64,000 nt of DNA from Effrenium voratum (GCA_963377175.1 CAUJNA010001025.1:1-64000); one strand, 5' to 3'. Counted from the stretch's first letter, positions 21,658 through 33,624 are shown. Made by a program: numbers and translations. The notes: generated by a model from the letters alone, not told the origin.

Positions 21658-22847
21658 TATAGGTCAACATAGGACCCCAGAACTTTGGTCCTTTTCGTGT
21701 TCCTTCAAACCAACCTTTGAGAGTAGAACAGCTTTTACCCGCAAATGATCTGGCATCTGGCTTCGCCCACACTCATGTTTCAATGCCTACTTGTGATTAA
21801 AGAAAAATATAGCTGGCTTTCTTCTGGACCGGGGGGGGTGGGGTCACCTGCCCTCCTGGAAGTCGGTGGCTTGACGGCTGGTTCAGGTAGGAACGGGTTT
21901 GCTTCGGGGATGCCGCTGGTATAGGTCTTCTGCGTCAACGGCTTAAGGGTTTTGGTCGGGTTTCAGCCAGCCCGCAAAGAGCAACCCAAAATGAGTCCAG
22001 TGACGGAGGGGCCAACTCAAGACCCTAGGTCGGCTCCCAAGAGCCTGATCACCAAGATGACGCATGAGGTTTGAGGCTTGAAATTGGCCAAGCCTCGGAT
22101 CAGTTGAGGTGTGGGTTCCAAACTGTTTGCATTTCAGCATCGGATTGGTCGGATTGGTTTCAAAAAAGGCTGTTTCCTGTAAGGCTGATCATTTGTCAAG
22201 ACCAACAGGCCGGGGTGTATGTGGTTGATTGCAGCTTGGTGGCTTCGCTGCGGCACAAACACCAATTCACCGGAACAACTCCAACAAACACATCCGAAAG
22301 TCGAGGTTTCTGATGTAAAGACCAGGCGAAGGATGCCATGCCCCCAGCCCAACCCTCCCCCCCCAACTCCCCCCCCCCCCTGCCTCGCTTCGGCACAAAG
22401 CCCCGGGCACAGGAGCTCCTCGGATCCCCAGCGCCGGAGCTCAGTGTTGGGCTTTCTTTCTTGGGGAGGCGGCTCGGATAGTTATTTTGGTTTTTTGGAG
22501 GGGGTCAGTTCCCCACGTGTTGCTTTTGGTGCGAACAAGAAAGCCAGGAGGAAACCCAGAAAAAATTGAACGGAAAAATGACACGGGACCCGGATGGGTC
22601 ACCAGTTGCAAAGCAAACCACTTTCCTCTCAAGGAACTATTACCGTGTCCCCAAGCGATGCATGATGATCCCAAGTTAGCCGGAAGACACGCCTAGCTCA
22701 AAACGTGAGCCCAATAAATTCACTTGAAATACAGTTCCCCATATCCGCTCTCGCCAGGCTGATGCTTTGCTCTGTCAAACTCATGTTGTCATTCTGCAAA
22801 CGACACATCCTCCTGGGGAAAAGAAGTTCCCCGGCTCTCTGGCTCAC
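21658..22847. other. Unassigned sequence
   Basis: C-rich runs lie at 22358-22380. A short minus frame 'ELRRWGSEELLCPGLCAEAR' near 22440-22380 has exon-like codon usage but no borders. No gene is supported. Confidence 0.25.
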
Positions 22848-23096
22848 CTGCATTCTTTGGGATCTGTGTGGCGATGCGGGACCTTCCCTGTGCCTGGCTT
22901 TCTGGGTAGGGCCCGAACCATGCATTCGCCGGGTTGCCACCAGCAAACTCTCCCTTTTCCAAGATGCTCATGTTCCTCCCTAACTGGCCTTCTCGGCCAC
23001 ATTTCCCAAGCCAAGCGGCGTGATGTACTTGGAAGGGTTGCGCAGGTAGTTGCAATTCTCGGCCTTGACACGCTGACCAACCAGGCGTACTAGACG
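22848..23096 (-). CDS. Exon-like island with frameshift, unknown protein
   Basis: The minus strand encodes 'RVKAENCNYLRNPSKYITPL' and 'GLGNVAEKA'. After a stop/frameshift near 22982 it continues as 'NMSILEKGEFAGGNPANAWF' and 'GPYPESQAQGRSRIATQIPK', ending at AATGCAG|GTGAGC, a near-consensus donor. Both halves show G/C-ending codons. 'KA|GTTAGG' at the break could instead be a donor site, giving two exons. I do not recognise the protein. With the islands at 23340-23447 and 23672-23776 it may form one minus-strand gene. Confidence 0.45.
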
Positions 23097-23231
23097 CAAC
23101 GTGGACAGAATCACCCAAAACTGGGTGTTGGTTGCACACCAGCGGCCGCTGCAACATCCGTGACGTTTCCCTGACCGACCCCGAAACGGGAACCGACCCC
23201 CGAGAAAGGCTTGGCAACATGGATCCTCATA

Positions 23232-23339
23232 GGTGTCCTTTTGGGGGAAATAGATGGGTTTGTCTGGTAGATGATTGAATCACCAGGTAAACCAGGAATC
23301 GCCATCTATTTTTCGAGCAAAATTACCAAAAATGACACC
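23232..23339. mobile_element. Family-1 inverted-repeat element, 108 bp
   Basis: The ends GGTGTCCTTTTGGGGG and CCAAAAATGACACC are an inverted pair. The element lies directly against the end of the exon-like island 23340-23447 on the minus strand, where the sequence reads CGCATA|GGTGTC, giving a GT donor at the element's edge. Flanks CATA and TATG do not give a convincing duplication. Confidence 0.7.
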
Positions 23340-23447
23340 TATGCGGATCCTCTCGCGCTTGGACTTCCCGGCCACATAGGCCAAGAGCTCCAAGGCGTGC
23401 TCTGGCGGAAGCTTCTCCAAGGCCTTGACGAGTCCATGGGCGAATCG
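23340..23447 (-). CDS. Exon-like island, unknown protein
   Basis: The minus strand reads 'FAHGLVKALEKLPPEHALEL' then 'LAYVAGKSKRERIRI', with strongly G/C-ending codons and an amphipathic, Leu-rich composition. It begins at a 14-base C run (23447-23460 as G on the plus strand) and stops at the border of the family-1 element 23232-23339. No domain is recognised. The C run makes the upstream phase uncertain. Confidence 0.42.
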
Positions 23448-23671
23448 GGGGGGGGGGGGGACCCAAGCTGGGGTGTGTGTTGGGAAACCAAACAAGGGGC
23501 ATGGTGGTCAAGCACTGGGCTGTCCTCAGATCCCCCGCTAAAAGTTTTAATTTTCAGTGGGTTGAATGGACACCCAACCACTAGACCGACAAAAAATAGT
23601 AAAAAGCTAGGGAAGCAGATGGCTGGGAACCACCAAAGAGCAAAGGTTACTTCTTTCCCTTTCAGACACAC

Positions 23672-23776
23672 AGCAGCCTGGATGGCTTCCGCTTCCAGCT
23701 CGACCCCATCCTTCTGCACGCGCTCCAGCGCCTGGACATCCGTCGTCTTCCCCGTCCAGGCCAAACTTCCCGAAAT
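23672..23776 (-). CDS. Exon-like island between two element borders, unknown protein
   Basis: The minus strand reads 'ISGSLAWTGKTTDVQALERV' and 'QKDGVELEAEAIQAA' between the AAAAAGACAG end of the family-1 element 23777-23874 and GCTGCT|GTGTGTCTG. Codons are G/C-ending. The opposite strand is also open ('GFRFQLDPILLHALQRLDIR') behind a good TTCTTTCCCTTTCAG acceptor, so the strand is not certain. No family is recognised. Confidence 0.4.
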
Positions 23777-23874
23777 GGTCTGTCTTTTTGGGAGGGTACC
23801 CTTGTCTGTTGGTATCAAAGGGAAACCACATGGAAACTAAGCATTTTGGGGTCCCCCTACAGAAAGGCACACCC
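23777..23874. mobile_element. Family-1 inverted-repeat element, 98 bp, TSD AAAT
   Basis: The ends GGTCTGTCTTTTTGGGAGGG and CCCCTACAGAAAGGCACACCC are imperfect inverted repeats. AAAT stands immediately on both sides (23773-23776 and 23875-23878). The core is 'tatcaaagggaaaccaca'. This is the best-delimited family-1 copy and shows that the family also makes 4-bp duplications. Confidence 0.8.
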
Positions 23875-24882
23875 AAATGTAGCCATGAGAAAAATGCAAA
23901 ACCTAGTTTTGCATCCTCTTCATGGGCTGTGAGGAGTACGAAATGAGACGGAAACGACGAGTCTTCAAGAAAGATTGGAATCCTTCAAAAGGGATGAAGC
24001 TTCGATCAGCACAACGCGGCACGTACTAAAATCATACAGCTCAAACTCAACACATCAAACGCGCGTCCATGTGTCTCTAGGCATGCGGGCATCTTAGAAA
24101 TAAAACCCGTGTCCAGGAAAGCTCGCCTGTACTCTCGCCAAATCACTTGGATGGCTGGTCTGACTCGGCTGACAAAGTTGGGTAAAGAAAGGGGCATCAG
24201 CACAGCTGCGTTGTATATGACAACTACTGCTCGTGTCCAAGGAACTTCCGGGCTGCTGCTCTTTGACTACTCGGGTGTTGCGCCAGGAATCCTGTCGGGG
24301 GAGCGTGAATCTGTATCGGGATCTGTGTCGGGTGTCCTTGTTTTTGGGGGACCCACAAAATGCCGGTCTTCCTGTTCCCGTTTCTGAAACCATCGGCATC
24401 CTCCCCACGGGCCTTTTGGACATCCTCCTGGCGGGCTCCCAATGCGGGGGGTGGGGCGGAGGGAGATGTTTGGGTTCGGAAAGATGAGGTGACTTGGGCC
24501 GAAAGGGATCAATCGAGGAGCAAATGGGGTGTGTCTCAAAATCAAGGGTATCCCAAAAATGGCTTCGGTGTTCCTCTAGGTTTCCCTTTCGCCCAACCTG
24601 AAAATCAACAAAAACACAAACACACATATCACGGCTCCAACCTAGTCATCTCTGGCCATGCTGCAAGCCGCGGCGCTGGCTTCTCGCTGGCTGAAGTGAG
24701 CATGTCCAAATGGATTTGTAGAGACCACCCTTTTTGGGAAGCTACTCATTAGAGACAAAGGGAACTGGGTTCGACAAAGCACCAGCTGTGCAGGTAGATA
24801 GCTCTTTCAGGTTGTTTGGCTTCATCCGCAAGGCTGAATTGAGGGGAGCATGGCTGGTGGTTTTGTACACCGATCGCCTCAG
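23875..24882. other. Unassigned sequence with two family-1 copies
   Basis: A 9-bp-arm palindrome, ATGCAAAAC/GTTTTGCAT, lies at about 23895-23915. Around 24331-24395 'ggtgtccttgtttttggggg' with 'acccacaaaatgcc' matches the left half of family 1. Around 24527-24625 'gggtgtgtctcaaaatc', 'aagggtatcccaaaaatggc', 'ggtttccctttcg' and 'caacaaaaacac' reproduce a full copy. A short exon-like piece between them (24390-24450) is open on both strands. Confidence 0.5.
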
Positions 24883-24924
24883 GATGCGTGCAGATGCGTG
24901 CAGATGCGTGCAGATGCGTGCAGG
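24883..24924. repeat. 10-bp tandem repeat (GATGCGTGCA)n
   Basis: Four consecutive units of gatgcgtgca. Confidence 0.95.
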
Positions 24925-27900
24925 CAACTTCAAAATGGCATCGACTCTTCAAAATGATCTTGCTTGCTGTAAAGGCACTTCGAAATGACAGGCAGCATTG
25001 GCGTTTTGTGGAAAATGGCTGGGCGGGTCATTCTCGTACTTCCTGCCAAGAACAAGCATGTGCTTCAAAGCAGGTGAGCCCGCGCGATGTCCGATCGACG
25101 CGGTGGCTACAGGTCGCTTTCCGGGATGGATTCAAAACACAGGGAGTTCCCCTCAACACAATAGGATCCCCAAAACAGTCAGCCAGCGAAACCCGCTTAT
25201 GAATTGATTGCTTGTTCCGAATTCAGAAGATAGCGGGCACCTTCCGTTTCTTGACGTGAATCGAAACATGGAAAGCCCGTCCGGTCCTGTGCGGGTTTCT
25301 CCTCTGGCATGGCTCAGGCCTGTGTGGCAAAAGACAGGACCCCTCCAATTGCTCGATTTCGTCTCTTTTCTTTCTGACGAGCCCCGGATTTTGTGACTCA
25401 TGGAGATGTCCCTGCTGGAAGTTTGGCGCCTCCCAGTCCATACGGAAGCATCTTGATGGAAGCACCACTCCTCCTCTAAAATCCCAACTGCAATCCAATC
25501 TAGAATCTAGAAGACGACTGTCGGCTCAGACTGGGCACTGACCGCACACGCAAGAGAACCACCAGGGATCCAAAGGATTCTCCAAAAAACAGAAATGGCA
25601 GACATATGTCACGGAAAAGCAGCACACGTTGTACCGGGCCAAATTGGAAAACGTTGGCCATGGGCTTTGCGGCCCAGTGCTTCGTGTTCTGGCCCGAAAC
25701 CCGAACATACGGCTCGCAAGCCTATCTTTGGTGCGTGCCCCTTAAAGGAGAGCCTGGGCCCGATAGTCAACCTGGTCAACCTCCGACGTTGAGACGCAAC
25801 GAATCGATTGGCAACAACGGCATTTGGGTAATGCATGTGCCATAAACTATGGCAGAATTGATATGAGTTTCCTTTGGGTTTCCTGGTAAACCAATCTAAA
25901 AAAGCGTGCCCTCACACACGCACACACAATTGAAACAACCTGCCCCCGTGAACGTGTTTTGAGTTGGCACATCCATTGCTCAGGATGCAGCAGTGCTCAT
26001 CCAAAACAAGTCAGATCAGTTGCGTATAGTTCCAAAGCATCGGAGCTTATCCGTGGGCGGCTTTCCAAAAAAGAACAACAATCCATCCGGAGCGTCAGTT
26101 GAACGCATAAGATGTTCGAGCCGCACCTGCTGCACCATGCGAATCTGGGTTTTGTCCGACGGCTCTGAGCAAAAATACAAAGTCGGTGTGATCCGCAGGG
26201 CCCGAAGAACCGCTACCGCTCCACTGGCACTTTCTTGGGAAACAGGGGTCTCGGAAGAGCTGGCCGGCGCTGGAAGTTCTGGGGAGGGCTGTACTTTGTA
26301 GTCCTGGCTTTGAGCACTTCGTGTCTGATTGGCGTCAAGTTGCCCTTTGAGCCATCGACAAAAAAGCTCAGACGAAAGGCACACGACCACACGCACAACC
26401 ACGGCAAAGCGACCACGTCGATATACCACCCCAGAGGCGTATCCCCAATTGACTGGTGGCTCCCTAGTCTCATGCAAAATGATTTATGTCATAATCAAAA
26501 CCTGGTAGTAACATGGTCTACCCATATCCTGTAGGGAAATTTAAAGGCGGCCGCAGCTATTTCCGGGGACTGCCCCTGACTGTGGCTCCTTTGGTCTTCA
26601 GGGGTAAGAGGGATGCATCCAGCGCCTGCAGCGCCCATGTCGTTCCACGGACTTGGAATTTGGAGCTCGCTGGTCCCTTCCCGGCTCCGACTTGCCAAAC
26701 TGCCCGGAGCCGTCCGGTTTGATTTGAGGATAAAATTCATTTGGGGATAAAATTCAGTGGGTTCACACCCATGTGGGTGGTTCGCAAAATTGGGGACCCC
26801 TTCAGGTGAGTGGTCTCCTTTTGGTTTCCTCTTAACACCATCCCAAAAGGGGACCCCTATATTGAGAAACAATCATATAACTGAAACTAGGCTTCCCAAT
26901 GTTGCCACATGCATTCAACACAGTGTTGCCCACTGCCTAACTGCTCAAGCAAAACCAAGACTCCTTCAACAAGACCAAGCAGTTGATAGTCTGTGTTCAT
27001 GGAGCATGGAGCACATCACAGCCTCCATAAGCACGCGGGGGATTCTTTTCTCTAAAGGGCATGCAAAGGCCGAAAGGGGCATAGCCACAAAGCGCCACCG
27101 CTGCCAGCATCCATCGCAGAATGATGTTGCGGTGGTCATTAGATTGATCTGGGCGAATATGAGGGATCTCCGGGAAGGCCTTGCTTACCTTGGGTCACCT
27201 TATTCCCAAGTGAGGTCTCTGTAATTCACCCAGATTCAGGCGTAGCATCCGCAAGTGAAACACTGGGCGCTGCTTGGAATAGAATGTATTCAGAAATCCA
27301 GAGAAAGATCTCCCAGAATGAAATGTCTGGACCAAGCAATGATGCTAGACGTACACCTCAGCCACGGAGAGTATGAAACAAAAACGGATTTCATTGCAGT
27401 GCGATACAGAGTTCCAGAACCTGTCACGCAGCCGTCCAATTGCTACACCTACCGGAAAAACTTGCGGTTGCTTCAATATTTCATCTGGTTGGATCAAAGG
27501 GAAAGCGACTGGCAGTGTCTCTAGAGCAAGGCATGCTTAGCACCTCCCAGGTTTCACAAAGGCCCGTTGCCTGTCGGAATGATTCAGGCGACGTCTACAT
27601 ACGAGCCGTGAGCGGAATGCTTACGCTAGAGCCGTGACTCCACCATCCAGCCAAGCACTTCCTGGAGACCGGCGGTCTTTGCGAATTGCCTTGCGGTCTC
27701 AGTGAGCCTTGCCCGTGAGGTGTGGTTTCGTCTCACCTGGTTCCGGGACGACGGCTGAACGTGCCCGATGAATCGTTTAAACCACGGCTTGGTCCGTCAC
27801 GCTTGTGTCTCACTGCTGGCTAGTCAAAAAGGCATTTCCAGCCGAAACGGTCAAAGGATGTATAAATCAAAGAACGACCTATCACAAAAGCACTGGGTCA

Positions 27901-28700
27901 TAAGACATGCCTCAAACTGTTGCAATTGACAGAGGAAGGGGAAAGATCCTGATTGCCTGAGGTCTATGGTCTTCCTCTCACCTGGTACGTGGGATTCGAG
28001 GAAAGAAAACTGGGAAAGCAGGCCTTTTGAATTCTTGTGGAGGACCTATAGGACTGATCTGAGGGCTTCTGTCTTTTCGACATGAGTAGGGTCATGTTTC
28101 ATCGTCACATAGGGGGAAAGACAAGTGACCTCGCCGAGGCTGATGACACTCAACTGTGTTAGAGTCCACCTAGAGGTCCCATCATGGACGATCGAGGGCT
28201 TCCCCCAAAATCCGGGATGCCAAGCAATTGAAGACAAACATTCCGCGAAGAATGCTGCGGAATGCTTTTGGGCTCCTCTGAACTTGTCGAGCAATGTCGC
28301 CTGACTACGCACGTCACCTCAAACTCCATGCGGAAAGTGTGGCATTGAAGATTGAAGCGCCGGCTGGGAAAGTATTATCATCCCAAGCCCTCAGCTGCTT
28401 GTCGGCTCAGTGATCATTGCCCTGTCTCAAAACGCACACACCTGGTGATTCTCGCAAACACCCGCTTTGACAAAATATCAAAACGCAAGGGCCACACATC
28501 CCATCTGCAAACCAGCTTGGAAACACGGAAAGCGGGGGGCCGCCAGTGCGCGCAGATTCTCAAAGTGCACTCTGGAAAGGGGTCTGCGGGAGTACATGTC
28601 TCCATAATTTGGTGGGATGTGTATGTGTGTGTGTGTATTCTTGCAGTCTTTTCCATTGCGTGTTTGGGTTTTTGTTGCAAGCTGCCGTCTTTTCTGCTGT
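24925..28700. other. 3.8 kb without a supported gene
   Basis: Open frames, for example the 153-codon minus frame 26477-26016 and the plus frame 26757-27224, lack domains and codon bias. 26800-26870 contains 'cttttggtttcctcttaaca' and 'cccaaaaggggacccc', a partial family-1 copy. 25865-25915 has 'gggtttcctggtaaacc' with a CGTGCC end, another partial copy. 28617-28640 is a short GT run. Nothing else recognisable. Confidence 0.35.
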
Positions 28701-29970
28701 TCTAATGCATTTCCAGGTTCTAAACAAGTAAACCAACGTCAAGGAAACCAAACAGAAACTAAAACAAAACTTATATATCTATATATGTATGTATTGAAAG
28801 GAAAAAGTAAAAAGACGATCCTCAGACAGTCTTTCCACTGGATCAGCCCTGACCAAAGCCAAACACCAAGCAAGATTCAAGAAACCGAAGAAGAAAAAGA
28901 CACAAACCAACAAATACATTTCTCCGCCACTGTTTCAAGATGCAGCCACTCAATGAAACAAGTTCTGGAAAAATGTGTTGCTTCTTTGTTGTTGTTGACT
29001 TTGTTTGGTTTTGGGCGGAGCTGACCCAGTGGATTCGTCTTCATTGAAAGGAATTCCTACTTCAATTCAAGTACAAAATGGAAACTTGAGTTGAACTCTT
29101 TTTGACATTTACATTGGAAAGGAAATCCTGTGTAAAATCTAAATCGAAATCGAACAATTGTTATTTGAATTCTAATTTCAAAATGGAAATTATGATTGGA
29201 ATATGTCCTTATCAAATCCTGTTTAAACTCTAATCGAAATGTAAAGTTCTATTTGGCAAGGAATTCTATCTAAGTGCCAAGTTCAAGAAATAATGTCCAG
29301 TAGGATTTGGAATATGTGTGAGTTGTATTCAAATTTTAATTGCTTTTTTAATGCAGGCGCTGGTCTAACTGCAGGAATTGCGGGATATGACGGACTGGAT
29401 TCGAGCCGATCTGGGTATTCCGATCTGTTTTCTGGTCTCTGCGCCATTTTTGCCCCTCGCACCTAACGCACATAATTTGTGTTCAGTGGATGCGTTGCTG
29501 CACCAACAGTAATCTTGCCAGCTCATAGGAGAAAATTGGATGCGAGATGTAGGGATTGGCTTGCCAGGAGCAAGGCTTCAAGAAGTACAAGAAGTATGAC
29601 GAGTCGATGGGCCCATTTCCTGTCTCTTGGATCCATGGGAAAGGGTCGAGACCATTAAAACTGATCTAATCACGTGACTGGAATCTCTAATCGGGTGACA
29701 TTTGGATTTAATAGGTATCCTCCCACGCACTAATACTGGTTTTGCAGATGTGAATTTAGTACGAAAACCGCCACAAAACACTGTGTTTTACATGTGTTCT
29801 GCCCATGAACACGGCTTTTGAACCGAACCTTTGAATCACTTCTTTATGAAATGTTATTCAATACATATATCGTATTCGGAAAGAATCTGATCAAAAGTCC
29901 ACTTTAAGCTGGAATTTAGATAATCATTCGAATTCAATTTCGACTTTACACACAGTTTACTCAAAAAGAG
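28701..29970. other. AT-rich island with degenerate GGAAATTT/GAATTC words
   Basis: From about 29040 to 29350 and 29870 to 29960 the sequence is built from variations of 'aatttcaaaatggaaat', 'tcgaaat' and 'gaattc' without a constant period. No coding signal. It resembles an old, diverged satellite or an AT-rich intergenic spacer. Confidence 0.5.
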
Positions 29971-30474
29971 TTCAACAGGCGCAAAGCAGGTGCAAACAAA
30001 AGATACAGACTTGCATGCACGAGCAGATCAAACTATTGCAAACAGTGCACTCTCCCTTTAAATCAGTTAGCATGCTGCAATCACCAGCCATCCCCCTCCC
30101 CAGCATCCCCTGCTTCCCCAGCATCCCCACTCCCAGCATCATCTGCAACAGTCGCTTGCAACACTGATATCCACATTTCGGTGTGCCTTCTTTCAGCGGA
30201 CCCACCAGATTAGCGGTTTTCCTTTGTTCCCTTCACAACCACGAAAAAGGGGCACCATCAACAAAGACCACACGCGCGTGGGGGTAGAAGGGGTAGAAGC
30301 GACAGCCAATGTAGGTCCCAAAATTGGAGATTCCTCGTTTCAAGCTGTTGGAAGAATTGTGTGGACCTTCGCTGTTTGGGCTCCGCGTTGGGCCGGGTGA
30401 GTCCCGGACCCTTGGGCGGCGTGCCCACAGTCCCATCCAGGCGCGTGGCCATGCACCTGAGGCGCGTTCGAGAA

Positions 30475-31830
30475 AGAATCACTCGCACACACGCACACAC
30501 AGAGAAGCAAACGGTGACACAGAGACAATATACACGTGTGTGTGTGTGTGCTTGTGTGTGCTTGTGTGTGCTTTTCTGTCTGTGTGTTGTTGTGTTTGTG
30601 TGTGTGTGTGTTTGTCTGTTCGTGTGTTCGTGTGTTTGTGTTTTCGTGCGTGCGTGTGTTGACTTGTTCCTGTGTTCGTGTGCTCGTGCAATGCAATCGC
30701 GTGTTCGTGGAATCGTGTGCTTGTGTGTTTGTGTGATTGATTGATTGTGTTTGTGTTTGTGTGTTTGTGTGTTTGTGTGTTTGTGTGTTTGTGTGTTTGT
30801 GTGTTTGTGTGTTTGTGTGTTTGTGTGTTTGTGTGTTTGTGTGTGTGTGTTTGTGTGTGTGTGGGTTGTGTGTGTGTGTGTGTGTGTTTGTGTGTGTGCT
30901 TGTGTGCGTGTGTCTGTGTGACTGTGCTTTTGTGTTTGTGTGTTTGCGTGTTTGTGTGTTTGTGTGTTTGTGTGTTTGTGGATTTTCGTGTTTGTGTGTG
31001 ATTGTGTGTGATTGTGTGATTGTGATTGTGTACTTGTGTGCTTGTGTGTGTGTGCTTGTGTGTTCGTTTGCCTGTATGTGTATGTGTGTGTGATTGAAAC
31101 GCGCGCACAAGCACACACACACAAACACCCACTCAAAAACACACACACACACACAAACACACGAACACACAATTATACGAAAACACGGTTGCGCGATACA
31201 CAGTTGCATTACACGAACACACAAACACGCGAACACATGAGCCCACGAAGACACGAACACACGAACACGCACACAAGAACAAACGCAAATGCATAAGCAC
31301 AGGATTAGCGTGCGTGCGTGCGTGTGCGTGTGTGGTGCGTGTCTGTGACTGTCATTGTGTAGTGTGTGTGTGTGTGTGCGTGTGCTTATGTCCGTGCGTG
31401 TGCGTGTTTGTGTCTGTGCTTGTGTTTGTAATTGCGTGTGTGTGTGTGTGTTTGCGTATGTGTGTTTGTGTTTCTGTGTTTTCTGTATGTGTCTTTGTGT
31501 TTGGTTGTTTGTGTGGGTGTGTCTGTTTGTGCTTGTGTGTGTGTGCGTTTGTGTGCTTGAGCTGTGTTTGGGTGTTTGTGTGTGTGTGTGGTTGTCTGTG
31601 TGTGTGCGTGCTTGGGCATGTGTGTCTTTGTGTGCTTGTTTGGATGTGTTTGTGTGGTTCTCTGTTCGTGTGTTGGTGTGTTCGTGTTCATGTGTTCGCT
31701 TCTTCGTGTGTTCGTGTGCTCTTGTAGTCTAATCATGCAGTCGTGTGTTCGTGTAAGCGTGTGTTCGTGTGTTTGTGTGTGTGTGTTTGTGTGTTTGTGC
31801 TTGCGTGTTTCTGTTTGTGTCTCCTTGATT
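30475..31830. repeat. TG/CA and GTGTGTTT tracts with strand switches
   Basis: CA-rich (30475-30530), then TG-rich with GTGTTT units (30535-31090), then CA-rich (31098-31305), then TG-rich again (31311-31830). The CA block at 31098-31305 is approximately complementary to the TG blocks on both sides, so single strands could fold into long hairpins. Frames of 200-300 residues (His/Thr or Cys/Val) are repeat translations. Confidence 0.95.
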
Positions 31831-32982
31831 GTGTTGGTGAATTGGTGTGTGGGTGTGTTGGTGTGTTGGTGTGTTGGTGTGTTGGTGTGTTGGTGTGTTG
31901 GTGTGTTGGTGTGTTGGTGTGTTGGTGCGTTGGTGCGTTGGTGCGTTGGTGCGTGGGTGGTGGTGCGTTGGTGCGTTGGTGCGTTGGTGCGTTGGTGCGT
32001 TGGTGTGTTGGTGTGTTGGTGTGTTGGTGTGTTGGTGTGTTGGTGTGTTGGTGTGTTGGTGTGTTGGTGTGTTGGTGTGTTGGTGTGTTGGTGTGTTGGT
32101 GTTTTGGTGTGTTGGTGTGTTGGTGTGTTGGTGTGTTGGTGTGTTGGTGTGTTGGTGTGTTGGTGTGTTGGTGTGTTGGTGTGTTGGTGTGTTGGTGTGT
32201 TGGTGTGTTGGTGTGTTGGTGTGATGATGTGTTGGTGTGTTGGTGTGTTGGTGTGTTGGTGTGTTGGTGTGTTGGTGTGTTGGTGTTGTTGGTGTGTTGG
32301 TGTGTTGGTGTGTTGGTGTGTTGGTGTGTTGGTGTGTTGGTGTGTTGGTCTGTTGGTGTGTTGGTGTGTGGGTGTGTGGGTGTGTTGGTGTGATGGTGTC
32401 TGGGTGTGATGGTGTGTTGGTGTGTTGGTGTGTTGGTGTGTTGGTGTGTGGGTGTGTGGGTGTGTTGGTGTGTTGGTGTGTTGGTGTGCTGGTGTGTTGG
32501 TGTGTTGGTGTGTTGGTGTGTTGGTGTGTTGGTGTGTTGGTGTGTTGGTGTGTTGGTGTGTTGGTGTGTTGGTGTGTTGGTGTGTTGGTGTGTTGGTGTG
32601 TTGGTGTGTTGGTGTGTTGGTGTGTTGGTGTGTTGGTGTGTTGGTGTGTTGGTGTGTTGGTGTGTTGGTGTGTTGGTGTGTTGGTGTGTTGGTGTGTTGG
32701 TGTGTTGGTGTGTTGGTGTGTTGGTGTGTTGGTGTGTTGGTGTGTTGGTGTTGGTGTGTTGGTGTGTTGGTGTGTTGGTGTGTTGGTGTGTTGGTGTGTT
32801 GGTGTGTTGGTGTGTTGGTGTGTTGGGGTGTTGGTGTGTTGGTGTGTTGGTGTGTTGGTGTGTTGGTGTGTTGGTGTGATGGTCTGTTGGTCTGTTGGTG
32901 TGTTGGTGTGTGGGTGTGTGGGTGTGTGGGTGTGTGGGTGTGTGGGTGTGTTGGTGTGTTGGTGTGTTGGTGTGTTGGTGTG
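31831..32982. repeat. Octamer satellite (TGTGTTGG)n, about 1.15 kb
   Basis: Roughly 140 head-to-tail copies of TGTGTTGG are present, with few variants. There is a block of TGCGTTGG at 31927-32000, scattered TGTGTGGG units, and single TGTTTTGG, TGTGATGA and TGTGCTGG copies. An 8-bp unit with no stop encodes the same octapeptide in all three frames, which explains the ORFs of up to 640 residues. Not CRISPR: there are no spacers. Confidence 0.97.
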
Positions 32983-33082
32983 TTTGCGTGTTTGCGTGTT
33001 TGTGTGTTTGTGTGTGTGTGTGTGTTTGTCTTTGTGTGTTTGTGTGTGTGTGTGTGTCGAAATATAGAATCGCGTGTGTATA

Positions 33083-33491
33083 TATACATATATGTATACA
33101 TACGCCTGAAGCACTCAGGTGCCACCTTGTTTGGATAGAACAAGGAATGCCAGCAGCCCAATCCCCGACATGTGCAATCAATTTTTACATGCTCTCCCTG
33201 AATGCCGCGAGGTTTTTCAGGGGAAGCTCCGGATGAGCTGGAACTTCGGAGGCCCAATGCCATGAAGTGCATCGGTACCCACCCAGCCTTGCCATCGGAA
33301 CCCGACACACCACCGGTATTCGAGGCATGCAGAAGCTGTAGCTCTCGCGATCAATCCCACGCCGGCAAGTTCGGTGAAATGTGTTTGGGTGTTTTGTCGC
33401 CGCAATGTGTCTTCAACATTTGCAAGAAAAAGCCCAGGATTTGTTGCGGTCTGAATGGGCAGGTTCAGATTCCACTTTTGCCCAGGGATAC
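33083..33491. other. Flank of the octamer satellite; weak frames only
   Basis: Minus frames with some G/C bias at 33320-33220 are ambiguous, as two frames are open. No gene is supported. Confidence 0.25.
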
Positions 33492-33624
33492 CTCCGCTAG
33501 GCAAGAGCTCCACAGACTGCTTGGGCCCGGGCTTCTCTACGCTCTTCTTTAGCGCCGACACCGCGGCGGCGTCCTCGTAGTTGGTGAACCACACCTGGCA
33601 CATCGGCGTCCGTCGCCAAGAAAC
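33492..33624 (-). CDS. Exon-like island, unknown protein
   Basis: The minus strand reads 'RRTPMCQVWFTNYEDAAAVS' then 'ALKKSVEKPGPKQSVELLPS' with G/C-ending codons. The borders CCGAAG|GTTTC (possible acceptor) and AGCGGAG|GTATCC (donor) give 44 codons plus one base. The 'VWFTNYEDAAAVSALKK' run recalls the second helix region of an RNA-recognition motif, but too little is present to assign it. Confidence 0.48.

Noticed and set aside
24925..28700. Search for conserved genes in the longest quiet stretch
   Set aside because: No frame combined length, codon bias, splice borders or a recognisable motif, so nothing was annotated.
31831..32982. CRISPR array
   Set aside because: Direct repeats have no unique spacers and there are no cas genes; the genome is eukaryotic. 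The same applies to the 157-bp array and the minisatellites.
31386..33308. Minus-strand ORF of 640 residues (His-Thr-Asn-Pro repeats) and overlapping ORFs of 461 and 482 residues
   Set aside because: They are translations of the stop-free TGTGTTGG octamer, which reads the same in all three frames. No protein evidence.
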